Source: Nitrosopumilus sp. b3 (lineage in GTDB: Archaea > Thermoproteota > Nitrososphaeria > Nitrososphaerales > Nitrosopumilaceae). Taken from it: a stretch of 64,000 nt of DNA. Made by a program: the position numbers and the translations under genes. The notes below the pieces were generated by a model, which saw nothing but the letters and a program-made list of their open reading frames with translations, had not been told where the DNA came from and searched no databases. This document shows, in pieces, positions 52,412-60,640 of the stretch; position 1 is the first letter of the stretch, and each line of letters begins with the position of its first letter. The DNA lies in assembly GCF_014078525.1 (NCBI RefSeq), contig NZ_MU078696.1, positions 347,345-411,344 of the forward strand, read 5' to 3'.

Positions 52412-54127
52412 ATGAGTTCATTTCTTAGTATTGGTACTAAATTGATCTTTTTGGTACTTGCAATTAGTATTTCTTCTATTGCAATAACTACTGGTTTAGC
52501 TTATAATTTTGCAGACACTATAATCAAAGATAATTTCAAAGAATCACTCAAAGATGAATCACAAACAAGAGGAGATACTATAACATCTATAATTGAATCC
52601 AGAATTGAGAAATTACAAGAATTTTCAGAAAATAAAGTACTTGCCAATGCTTTTGATGTTTTGATTCCTGCATTGAATGATGTTTCTTTTGACCGAATAC
52701 TTGATGAGCAATCACCAAAACTGCATCATGAATTCCATTTATTTCAATTAAATGAGTTTGAAGCTGGAATCAGGGATCTCCAGATAATCAACATGAGGGG
52801 AAAGCCAATATTTTCATTAAATGAAAAAATTGATCCTACTACATATGTTAAAGGAAACTACAAAGTAACTGCACCTGCTGTTGAATTTATTCAAGATATT
52901 GACAAAACACGACTAATGAAAATATCATTGCCTGTATATTCGGAGAATGGAAATCAGGACGGCGTATTGATTGCAACAATGGGAAGTTCTGTATTTGATA
53001 ATATCTTGTTGAATAGATTTGGTTTGCATGATTCAGGCGAGGTATACCTTGTAAATCAAAACAAGATGATGATCTCGGAATCAATATTTCTTGAAAATGC
53101 TCAGTTTAATCAAAAAGTAGACACGTTTGCAGTATCTGAATGTCTTGAGAATGGAAAAAATGTGGAAGCTGCAGATTATACTGACTATAGAGACGTAGAT
53201 ATTTTTGGATATTCTTATTGTAAGCCTGATCTGGGTTTTGTTTTATTAACTGAAGTTGATGAAGTAGTAATTCTAAAACCAATAACGGAATTACAAAATA
53301 GAATTATCCTTGTCGGAATATCTCTAATTGTTATTGCAAGTATAGTCACATTTGTCCTCTCCAAGAGAATATCTAACCCTATACTGAAACTTCGTAATGC
53401 CGCTCAGGAATTATCCTCAGGTAATTTTGATGTAAGAACTAACATCAAAACAAATGATGAGATTGAGCAGTTATCTGCATCTTTTGATAATATGGCAAAG
53501 ACATTACAAGAATCTATTTCTGCAATAGGAAAACGAGAAAATATCATCAAGCAACAAGGAAATATTTTAGAAAAATTCTTTGAAGAAAAACGTGATAGTT
53601 ATGTGTGTTTGGTGGATTTAATAGGCTCGCTCAAATTAACTAAAACCCTATCTGAAGAACAGAAAAAACGATACAGTCAAATTTTTACTGACTCTGTTAT
53701 CCCAATAATAGAAAAATACAAAGGAATACCAATTAAAATTATTGATGATGCAATATTATTTTATTTCCCATCATCCAAAGACGATAAAACAATTCTATCC
53801 AGTATGCTTGATTGCTGCTCAGAAATCTCAAAACTAGACAAACAACTCAATGACAAAACATCGTCTGAGAATCTTCCTGGAATGGCATACAGAATCAGTA
53901 CTGCATTTGGTATGGTAAATGAGGCAAAAACATCTGATTCTTCACTTGATGATATTTTTGGAGAACCAGTGAATACCTGCTTTAAGATAAATCAATATGC
54001 TTTGCCAAACACTGTAGTTGTAGATGATTCGGTATACCAAAAAGCCAAAGATTTACAATTCAAATTTACCAAATTGGATCAAAGTTTGATCAAAGACTTG
54101 GAATATGCTGTGTTTATTTTATCATAA
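52412..54127 (+). CDS. Membrane receptor: Cache-type sensor, HAMP, class III nucleotide cyclase-like domain
   Basis: 571 residues. TM1 (10-32), an extracytoplasmic domain of about 260 residues of dCache type (KVTAPAVEFIQDI ... SGEVYLVNQNKMMISES), TM2 (298-318), HAMP (320-372: SNPILKLRNAAQELSSGNFDVRT), coiled coil, and a cyclase domain from about 398. The metal aspartates are kept (CLVDLIGSLKLT with Asp 402; IIDDAILFYF with Asp 445/446); adenine-specific residues were not verified. Likely a ligand-gated adenylate-cyclase-like receptor. Confidence 0.82.
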   Translation: MSSFLSIGTKLIFLVLAISISSIAITTGLAYNFADTIIKDNFKESLKDESQTRGDTITSIIESRIEKLQEFSENKVLANAFDVLIPALNDVSFDRILDEQSPKLHHEFHLFQLNEFEAGIRDLQIINMRGKPIFSLNEKIDPTTYVKGNYKVTAPAVEFIQDIDKTRLMKISLPVYSENGNQDGVLIATMGSSVFDNILLNRFGLHDSGEVYLVNQNKMMISESIFLENAQFNQKVDTFAVSECLENGKNVEAADYTDYRDVDIFGYSYCKPDLGFVLLTEVDEVVILKPITELQNRIILVGISLIVIASIVTFVLSKRISNPILKLRNAAQELSSGNFDVRTNIKTNDEIEQLSASFDNMAKTLQESISAIGKRENIIKQQGNILEKFFEEKRDSYVCLVDLIGSLKLTKTLSEEQKKRYSQIFTDSVIPIIEKYKGIPIKIIDDAILFYFPSSKDDKTILSSMLDCCSEISKLDKQLNDKTSSENLPGMAYRISTAFGMVNEAKTSDSSLDDIFGEPVNTCFKINQYALPNTVVVDDSVYQKAKDLQFKFTKLDQSLIKDLEYAVFILS

Positions 54128-54171
54128 TACCTACTATTTTTCTCAAATGACCCTTGTTTCACAGGTCTTAT

Positions 54172-54432
54172 TCACTTCAAAATATCTCTATATGATCCTA
54201 AAACCTCTAAATTTGTGGGTAACTTGGTTTCTAAATCAGACATTTTTTTGTGATAAACTCTGTTTTTTGCCCTAACCCGCAATTTTGTATTGCAGCAGGA
54301 ACAGCGAATCAGTTTTGTCTGAATAAAGCGCGAACATGTGGTGCACCATTTTAATCCGTTCTGATACTTTAGACCTCCCTCAAATCTTTTTGTCACAAAG
54401 TCAATACAGTGTCCTTTACATCTTGGTGCCAA
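54172..54432 (-). CDS. Small double-zinc-finger protein
   Basis: 86 residues. Cysteine sites: CKGHC (5-9), WCTTC (near 32), CSCC (near 45). It is basic (RVRAKNRVYHKKM), and fits a zinc-binding DNA- or RNA-binding regulator. Its start lies 40 bases from tandem TGCAA-N4-TTGCA palindromes that it shares with the multicopper oxidase promoter, so it may control itself and that gene (inference). Confidence 0.7.
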   Translation of the reverse strand: MAPRCKGHCIDFVTKRFEGGLKYQNGLKWCTTCSRFIQTKLIRCSCCNTKLRVRAKNRVYHKKMSDLETKLPTNLEVLGSYRDILK

Positions 54433-54471
54433 GGCATCTTAAAAAAATTCTTACTAGATAAGATCACTGTA

Positions 54472-54495
54472 TGCAACTGTTTGCAACTGTTTGCA
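54472..54495. promoter_or_regulatory. Overlapping TGCAA-N4-TTGCA palindromes, 10-bp phased
   Basis: TGCAACTGTT is repeated directly at 54472-54481 and 54482-54491, followed by TGCA. This creates two overlapping palindromes of the form TGCAA-CTGT-TTGCA, exactly one helical turn apart. It lies between the divergent zinc-finger gene (start 54432) and the multicopper oxidase (start 54530). Confidence 0.65.
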
Positions 54496-54529
54496 GAATA
54501 AACTTCCTAGTTAATAGCAAAACCCTTGA

Positions 54530-55885
54530 ATGTTTTTCGTGGACAGAACCATCGTAATGCTCATAGGAGTTGTCTCCCTTGGAGTGACACTTGGCATTTT
54601 TTTCTTTGATGCAGAATTACCTTTACAGTCATTTGCAGAAGATAATTCTGTTCACAATCCTCCAAAAACAATTACCTATACTGTAGTTGCTGAAGACACC
54701 ACACTTGAGATTGCTCCGGGAACTAGAGTTGAGGCTTGGACTTACAATGGAACCATTCCTGGTCCCACGTTAAGGGCAACTGAGGGTGATCGTGTAATTA
54801 TTAATTTTATCAATAATGGGAAACTTCCACACACAATGCATTTTCATGGAGATCACAATGAAAAAAATGATGGCGTATTCCAAGAAGTTCTTCCCGGCGA
54901 ATCATATGTCTATGATTTCATTGCAGAGCCTGCAGGACTATTCATGTATCACTGCCATGTGATGCCGGTATCTGAGCATATTCGAAATGGTTTGTACGGT
55001 GCATTCATAGTTGATCCTAAAGAAGGATTGGAGCCTGCACGAGAGTATGTTCTTGTCAAAGGAGAATACGATTTGGAAAACCAAGAAATCTGGAATCCCG
55101 ACTATGTGTTTTTCAACGGATACGCAGATCAATATTGGTCTAATCCACTTCCTGCAAAAACCAACGAGCTAGTCAGACTGTATTATGTTGACATGGGTGC
55201 AATTGCTGCTTTTGGATTTCATATTCATGGGACAATCTTTGATACAATAATCTCTGGAATCTGGGAGAATGAACCCATACGGACCCAAACATGGGAAGTC
55301 AGTCCCGGAAATGCTGCAATATTTGAGGCAAAATGGAAAGAACCTGGAAGATATCTTTTCCACTTGCATGGCGTCCCCGAAGAAAAGGGAACTATGGCTT
55401 ACTTTGATGTAAGGGATGCCACGTCTGATGCAGTTGATGGAGTGGATGTTGCAAAAACAAAATCCATTGATATGTGGGAATGGCAAAAACAGATTGCAAT
55501 TAACTTACAGCAACCAGACGCAAATGGCGAAATTACAAAAACATCTGCTAGTTCGTCTGAACATTCCCAACATACTCCAACATCTACCGAACTTGATGAA
55601 TCTAAGATAATTGAAACCAATCTTTGTGATGTGGAAACTGGTTCTGCAGTACCATCATCAAACAAATCATTCAGTCCAAAATTCAATCAGGCAAACGTTG
55701 GCGATACTGTAACCTGGACTAACAAAGACACTTCTGTGCATACTATTACCAGTGATGATGGTCTCTTTGACTCTGGGATGATGATGCCTGGTGATACATT
55801 TGAGCAAACATTTGAAGAGGCAGGGTTATACGGGTACAACTGTATGCTTCATCCATGGATGACTGGAACGGTGAAAATAAAATAA
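54530..55885 (+). CDS. Two-domain multicopper oxidase fused to a plastocyanin-like domain
   Basis: 451 residues. N-terminal hydrophobic anchor or signal (TIVMLIGVVSLGVTLGIFFF). Domain 1 holds HTMHFHGDH (His 101, 104, 106) and YHCHVMPVSEHIRNGL (Cys 142, His 150); domain 2 holds FHIHG (231, 233) and FHLHG (278, 280), so a trinuclear centre is built. The type-1 axial ligand is Leu 155, where nitrite reductases have Met. The C-terminal domain is a plastocyanin with His 404, Cys 438, His 441 and Met 444 (a full blue-copper set). Outside the cell, it probably oxidises a small substrate or metal or passes electrons from ammonia oxidation. Confidence 0.92.
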   Translation: MFFVDRTIVMLIGVVSLGVTLGIFFFDAELPLQSFAEDNSVHNPPKTITYTVVAEDTTLEIAPGTRVEAWTYNGTIPGPTLRATEGDRVIINFINNGKLPHTMHFHGDHNEKNDGVFQEVLPGESYVYDFIAEPAGLFMYHCHVMPVSEHIRNGLYGAFIVDPKEGLEPAREYVLVKGEYDLENQEIWNPDYVFFNGYADQYWSNPLPAKTNELVRLYYVDMGAIAAFGFHIHGTIFDTIISGIWENEPIRTQTWEVSPGNAAIFEAKWKEPGRYLFHLHGVPEEKGTMAYFDVRDATSDAVDGVDVAKTKSIDMWEWQKQIAINLQQPDANGEITKTSASSSEHSQHTPTSTELDESKIIETNLCDVETGSAVPSSNKSFSPKFNQANVGDTVTWTNKDTSVHTITSDDGLFDSGMMMPGDTFEQTFEEAGLYGYNCMLHPWMTGTVKIK

Positions 55886-56419
55886 TTATTTTTCAAAAGA
55901 CAATTCCATCATCATGTCTTTGATTTGAAAATCTATCTTTTTTTCCAAGACGTTGTTAAAAATTAACTCCAATACCGTTTTGTGATACAATGACCAATTA
56001 TATCCTAAATCATGTTTTATTATGTAACTGTGCTTTGAACCATTGATTGTGTGATTCATCTCAAAATCTGAAATCTTCATTCTCGTTACAAACCATGATA
56101 CGAACGAGTCAATATCCATGGTCCCTTTCATAAACGTGGAAATATCTGACACTATGCTCTGGCCAATCTGTCGTGCCAATTCCACTGTCTCTTCTTCTGA
56201 GAGTTTTTCAAACAATGCACTTACTATTGGTTTTGCAACTGGAATCATGCCAACCTTGGGCTCAAACATGTCCCAATCGACATATCTTGAAAAAATTTTG
56301 TTTGCCAATACATTAAGACTAACTCCTTGCGATTCAGATTCTGCTCTTATCTTATCTAGAACACTGCCATCCAATCTGAATGACATTGTTTCTGTTTTCT
56401 TTTTTTGTTCATCTGACAA
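55886..56419 (-). CDS. Ribbon-helix-helix-like regulator with C-terminal effector domain
   Basis: 177 residues. N-terminal ETMSFRLDGSVLDKIRAESES (residues 10-30) and SLNVLANKIFSRYVDW fit a ribbon-helix-helix DNA-binding start. The rest is an alpha/beta domain of unknown type (residues about 60-177). Convergent with the multicopper oxidase; the two stops are adjacent. It may act on copper or redox genes (inference from place only). Confidence 0.65.
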   Translation of the reverse strand: MSDEQKKKTETMSFRLDGSVLDKIRAESESQGVSLNVLANKIFSRYVDWDMFEPKVGMIPVAKPIVSALFEKLSEEETVELARQIGQSIVSDISTFMKGTMDIDSFVSWFVTRMKISDFEMNHTINGSKHSYIIKHDLGYNWSLYHKTVLELIFNNVLEKKIDFQIKDMMMELSFEK

Positions 56420-56473
56420 GTATTATGATTATTTCTCATGCGTTAATAATGTATTTTATTTCATTTAATGGAA

Positions 56474-56703
56474 TTATTTGCAAGTATCCATTATTTCCTT
56501 GATAATCTCCTCAACTATGACTGCTTTGCTTTTTATAATTTTAGCAACATCTTCTCTTTCTTTGTCATCCATGTTTCTTCCCAACTGACAATAAGCAGTG
56601 GCAAAAGCAATTCCTTGTAGATCTCCCATGAAATACCCGTGGATGAAATTGTATGGATTTTCAACATTTTCAACTGCTTCTGCATTTTTTTCTAGATTGC
56701 ATT
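56474..56703 (-). pseudogene. Small gene with a one-base frameshift in an A7 run
   Basis: ATG 56703 opens a frame that hits a TGA after ten codons. One base less in the A7 run (plus-strand T7 at 56686-56692) restores a 75-residue protein: MQSRKNAEAVENVENPYN, then FIHGYFMGDLQGIAFATAYC, then QLGRNMDDKEREDVAKII, ending at TAA 56474. The restored frame has a good amphipathic pattern and no other stops. Real frameshift, sequencing error, or programmed slip are the options. As the sequence stands, an in-frame ATG gives a 51-residue protein. Confidence 0.5.
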
Positions 56704-56800
56704 TTAGTTAATGACAGAAACTAAAGTATCTGCAAACAAATTTTGAAAACCATTAAATGACAAATTTTAGCTATGCATATAAAAAAAGGAAGAAGAAGTT

Positions 56801-57688
56801 CTATTCTGTTCTAGGAAGTTTTCCGTTTTCATCAAACAAATTTTGAATTCCTGATGTGGAATTACCATGTGTTATGCTCAAACCTTTGTTAAACTCTATG
56901 ACTTCTTTTTGTGAAACTGCAGCTTTCTTTTGGAATATTTTTGTTGCTTCAAAAGATGATTTTCCTTCCTTGAGAGCATCATTTTTGGCTTCTGCTGCTT
57001 GATTTGTGATCCTCTCTGTAAACAGGAATTGTTGCCAAAATATTCCTCTGACTGAACTGTCTACTTCTTGAATAAATTTGTAAAATACATTTCGTGGGCT
57101 GTGAGCCTCATTTCTCCTCTCAGATTCTTTCAAGTCGTTTTGCAGATCTTCTTTGGCAAGTTGTCTTTTCTCATCAATCTCTTGCTTCTCTTTGAGACTA
57201 GTTTCTCTTTTTACTTCATCATTTTTTTGTTTTTCAATCTCTTGCAGCATCTTTGAAAAAGGATCCAACTCTATTTTTTTACCAGTTATTTTTGGAGTTT
57301 TTGTCACTGGTTCCTGAATTTTCTTTGTCTTACTTTCTGTTACTTTGTATGTGATTTCTGCACTTGTGTATCTATTGTCTTTTTTTGCATAGACTGTAAT
57401 GTCGTCTTCTCCAATTTCTACAGGAATAGGGGATGTTACTGAAAACTGACCTGTTGAATTAGTTGAGGTCTTGATTATTCCAGAAGGAAAGTACACACTG
57501 ATCAAAACCTTGGAAACAGGTTCCTCATCCAAAGTCATTGTTTTTCCATGTACTATTGAATGTTGACCTTCTTCATACTCTGACAAACTACTGATAGTAA
57601 GCATGAAATCTTCTACTGCCCATGCAGGGTTTGCAAGAAAAAGTCCCATCATACATGATAGTAGTACTATAGAAGTTATTTTGTACAT
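56801..57688 (-). CDS. Secreted Ig-like plus coiled-coil protein
   Basis: 295 residues. Signal peptide (ITSIVLLSCMMGLFLANPAWA). A beta-sandwich like a carboxypeptidase-regulatory/MG2 domain (SIVHGKTMTLDEEPVSKVLI, TGQFSVTSPIPVEIGE), residues about 30-115. Then a Lys/Glu/Arg helical segment (QEIEKQKNDEVKRETSLKEKQ, residues about 147-200). Secreted or surface-exposed; role unknown. Monocistronic. Confidence 0.7.
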   Translation of the reverse strand: MYKITSIVLLSCMMGLFLANPAWAVEDFMLTISSLSEYEEGQHSIVHGKTMTLDEEPVSKVLISVYFPSGIIKTSTNSTGQFSVTSPIPVEIGEDDITVYAKKDNRYTSAEITYKVTESKTKKIQEPVTKTPKITGKKIELDPFSKMLQEIEKQKNDEVKRETSLKEKQEIDEKRQLAKEDLQNDLKESERRNEAHSPRNVFYKFIQEVDSSVRGIFWQQFLFTERITNQAAEAKNDALKEGKSSFEATKIFQKKAAVSQKEVIEFNKGLSITHGNSTSGIQNLFDENGKLPRTE

Positions 57689-57791
57689 GCAATTGATTAG
57701 AAAAAATAAAGTTAATTCACAGTATTCAAAAAAATGATCAAGGGATTTGAAATTTCTAGAGTCGGATCGAGAATTGTATTAGAAAAATAGT

Positions 57792-57853
57792 GTATAGAAT
57801 ACTATTACTATTACTCACTAATTTGACATTAAAATGGAATGAATATTCTATAC
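57792..57853. promoter_or_regulatory. Distant inverted repeat GTATAGAATA / TATTCTATAC
   Basis: Exact reverse-complement 10-mers at 57792-57801 and 57844-57853, 42 bases apart, in the 290-base region between the genes at 57688 and 57979. Both could bind one dimer each or form a loop. Function is inferred. Confidence 0.35.
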
Positions 57854-57891
57854 TGTATCTATATTTGAAACAAAATTAATTGAGTACATGC

Positions 57892-57910
57892 CAAATTCAA
57901 TCTTGTATCA
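57892..57910 (+). promoter_or_regulatory. 19-bp shared upstream motif, copy 1
   Basis: CAAATTCAATCTTGTATCA lies 69 bases before the GTG start of the gene at 57979. An identical copy lies 37 bases before the gene at 60641, and a partial one (CTTGTATCA) at 60447-60455. All precede secreted-protein genes or the ArsR-type regulator. A common regulator site is likely (inference). Confidence 0.55.
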
Positions 57911-57978
57911 TGAAATTCTAAATACATGTGTATCTTTGTGTAAAAGGGTTTTAATTATAAAAAAACTTACTAAGACAT

Positions 57979-59382
57979 GTGAATCGAATTTTACTTTTTT
58001 TAGTATTGTTTACTAGTTTGGTTTCTTCTACTGCGATGGGCGATATAGATTCTCCAAGAAAACAAATGGCAAATGGAGTAACTTCAGAAGACGTAATGTG
58101 CAAAATTGGACTACAGTTAATGATAAGAAGCAATGGTGATGCAATATGTGTAAAATCATCTTCTATAGAAAAATGGGTTAGTTCGCAAAGGGCAGAAATT
58201 GTAGATTTACCCCTTCGAGATTTAAAAAATAACGATACTTCATCAGATAATGGACAAGTAGAAACTGACATTTCACCAGAAAAAATCCTTGTACAATCTG
58301 CACGTGATTCGTATGTTTTAGGTTCTACAATGACTTTTACAGGAGAATCCGAGCCAAATACAAGTCTTGAAGTTGAACTAGAAGATTCTGATGGGAATAA
58401 GGTTTACACAGATATTTTAGAGATTGATGATTCTGGAATAGTACAATTTGAAATAAAAACTGATGATTCTTTTACTCAGGGGGCATATTTTTTGATTTTA
58501 AAACATGGAGATGACTCTGAAATAGTACCTGTACAAATTGGAGAATCTGCAGGGGATATTGCAGCTGTTGTTGAAAAATTCCACTTTGATTATGACTCAA
58601 ACGCTTCAATTGAAATTTTTGGACCCATTTCAGCAAAAATCTCCTTGACAGTTTATGACTCTCGTGACAATGTACGTTTTGAGGACAAAGTACTGCTTGA
58701 CAAAAAAGGTCATGCTGAATATTTGCTAGATCTTTCAGGTTACAAAAGAGGAAATTACTATTTAGTGCTAAACTATGCTTCTGAAGAAACAATTGAGGAG
58801 TTTTCAGTAGGGTTGAGTAAAGGAATTACTCCTATTGATATCAAAATAGATGATAATTATTACAAAATTGGAGAGACAGTTCTTCTCACCGGAAAGTCTT
58901 CAGACAATACCACGATTCTGATAGAATTGATTGATCCTACTGGAGAAGTCATTGATAAAATTGAATATTACACTGATAATGATGGTAAATTTACATATCC
59001 ATTAGAACTATCTCTTGGAAAACAAAATGGATTGTGGACAGTCAAGGTTAGTAATGCTGAAAGAATTTCTGAATTGACATTTGAGGTAGTAGGAAAAGAA
59101 AAAATTCTAACGGTACAACTGGACAAAGAAGAACCATATCTACAAGGAGAATTTGTAACTATTTCAGGAACAGGCATAGATTCAGAGTTTCAATCTGTAA
59201 TTCAGATAACATCTACTAAGGCGTTTTTCGAATTAATCCCAGAGGTAACGAATGAGGGCACTTTTTCTGAAGTATGGCAGATTCCAGAAAACTTGGCACC
59301 TGGAACTTATACTGTAATAGTTAAGGATGATACCGAAGATGTTACGACTAACTTTCAAGTCATATACAAAATAGAATCATAA
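57979..59382 (+). CDS. Secreted protein of repeated beta-sandwich modules
   Basis: 467 residues, GTG start. Signal peptide (NRILLFLVLFTSLVSSTAMG). After a short Cys-containing N-region, about four Ig-like modules repeat: each has a strand pattern like YVLGSTMTFTGES, YKIGETVLLTGKS and YLQGEFVTISGTG. Such modules are common in surface or adhesion proteins of this lineage. No anchor or catalytic site is seen. Confidence 0.75.
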   Translation: MNRILLFLVLFTSLVSSTAMGDIDSPRKQMANGVTSEDVMCKIGLQLMIRSNGDAICVKSSSIEKWVSSQRAEIVDLPLRDLKNNDTSSDNGQVETDISPEKILVQSARDSYVLGSTMTFTGESEPNTSLEVELEDSDGNKVYTDILEIDDSGIVQFEIKTDDSFTQGAYFLILKHGDDSEIVPVQIGESAGDIAAVVEKFHFDYDSNASIEIFGPISAKISLTVYDSRDNVRFEDKVLLDKKGHAEYLLDLSGYKRGNYYLVLNYASEETIEEFSVGLSKGITPIDIKIDDNYYKIGETVLLTGKSSDNTTILIELIDPTGEVIDKIEYYTDNDGKFTYPLELSLGKQNGLWTVKVSNAERISELTFEVVGKEKILTVQLDKEEPYLQGEFVTISGTGIDSEFQSVIQITSTKAFFELIPEVTNEGTFSEVWQIPENLAPGTYTVIVKDDTEDVTTNFQVIYKIES

Positions 59383-59462
59383 AGTTTGAAATCAGAAAAT
59401 ACTTCGTTCTGCTCAAAACAAAGTTTCACACTATAACAAATTAAATCTAAACATCATCATTT

Positions 59463-59834
59463 CTAAACGTGGTTTTTCTTTTTTCTCATAATCCCAAAAA
59501 AGAAACAAATCAGAATGCCTAACATGATTAATGATAAAAATAAATCAAAAGAATCATCATCAAATGTAAATAATTCTTGTATTGCTTCAGTTGTAAGATA
59601 TATGGTAAACAATGAAAAAGCTAATGCGATGTATTTTAATTGAGAGACACCAGTTTTCCTATACGCAGAAACTGCCATGATTGTTAAAAATATTGATAGT
59701 CCTGCAATGGCAACAGTTACAGATCCTGCAATAACATCATCCTGTGTAACAACATCTGATGGATCATCAAATGGATTAAGGTAATCAATCTGTAGAAAAA
59801 TATTTGATATTGCCGATAAATACGATTCAAACAT
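59463..59834 (-). CDS. Small four-helix membrane protein partnered with an ArsR-type regulator
   Basis: 123 residues, three to four TMs (SVTVAIAGLSIFLTIMAVSAY, LKYIALAFSLFTIYLTT, FLSLIMLGILICFFFG) and a basic end (MRKKKNHV). It starts 12 bases after the double-winged-helix gene on the same strand, so one operon. The pair resembles regulator plus small membrane protein (DUF7521-like) units in halophilic archaea; that name is a guess from layout and length. Confidence 0.65.
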   Translation of the reverse strand: MFESYLSAISNIFLQIDYLNPFDDPSDVVTQDDVIAGSVTVAIAGLSIFLTIMAVSAYRKTGVSQLKYIALAFSLFTIYLTTEAIQELFTFDDDSFDLFLSLIMLGILICFFFGIMRKKKNHV

Positions 59835-59846
59835 TCTCTATCTTTG

Positions 59847-60353
59847 TTATTCCTGTTCAAATGCTGAAAAGACATCTACCATGTTGTTAATAATAGAGTT
59901 CCATGTGGTTGATTTGCATTTCCTAAGATTTTCTAGTACGTTTTCTCTGCTGGTGAGATGGTATAGGGTATATTTTCCAGAATACTCTGACTCTACAATG
60001 TTTAATTCCAATAATCTTTTCATGTGCCAACTAACAGTCGAAGATGACAATCCAACTCTTTTTGCTATGTCTTGATGCGTAGAAGGCTCATATTGAAGTA
60101 AACATAAAATGATACTTCGTGGAGATTCTAAATTAAATACGGAAAGTACTTTATCGCTTGATTCGTCAATGTGGTAATAATTTTTGTAAAACTTTGTTTT
60201 GACTGATTTGATTTTCCCTTCTTTTTCAAGAACATTAAGATGGTATTGAACTGTGCCCATTGAGAATCCTAGATTATTCTTAATTTTTCTTAGGTGGGAA
60301 CTAGGATTGTTAATTATGAACTCTAAGATCTGTATCTGTGGAGATTCTAGCAT
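59847..60353 (-). CDS. Double winged-helix transcriptional regulator (ArsR-like)
   Basis: 168 residues. Two winged-helix domains: residues about 5-50 (ILEFIINNPSSHLRKIKNNLG, MGTVQYHLNVLEKEGKI) and 80-130 (ILCLLQYEPSTHQDIAKRVG, SSSTVSWHMKRLLELNIV). No metal-binding cysteines were seen, so not a classic arsenic sensor. Probably controls the membrane gene behind it and possibly the divergent gene at 60641. Confidence 0.82.
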   Translation of the reverse strand: MLESPQIQILEFIINNPSSHLRKIKNNLGFSMGTVQYHLNVLEKEGKIKSVKTKFYKNYYHIDESSDKVLSVFNLESPRSIILCLLQYEPSTHQDIAKRVGLSSSTVSWHMKRLLELNIVESEYSGKYTLYHLTSRENVLENLRKCKSTTWNSIINNMVDVFSAFEQE

Positions 60354-60585
60354 TTTTCTTACAATCTTTATTCACAAAATCAAGAATTTAACCTATTCTG
60401 CAAACAATTACAGTTTTTTGACAAATTTTGTTTTCTCAGATCTATACTTGTATCATAGAATGTTTTAGGCAGTTGCTAGAAACTCTAGTGGCAGGTAGTT
60501 TTCTCATGACTGTTAGGCTGCTTGGTTCATCGATACTTGCCTATTTTTTTAGATTGATGTGAATAATTGCTCATGAAAATAGTTT
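60354..60585. other. Intergenic region without a supported gene
   Basis: I see no credible ORF or RNA. It holds the partial motif CTTGTATCA (60447-60455), an A/T-rich region, and the start of the 19-bp motif at its end. Confidence 0.5.
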
Positions 60586-60604
60586 CAAATTCAATCTTGT
60601 ATCA
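60586..60604 (+). promoter_or_regulatory. 19-bp shared upstream motif, copy 2
   Basis: CAAATTCAATCTTGTATCA, identical to 57892-57910, lies 37 bases before the TTG start at 60641. It is on the same strand and in the same direction as the gene it precedes. Confidence 0.55.
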
Positions 60605-60640
60605 CAAACAAAGTATATTCAAATCACAAAAAAAGAACAA

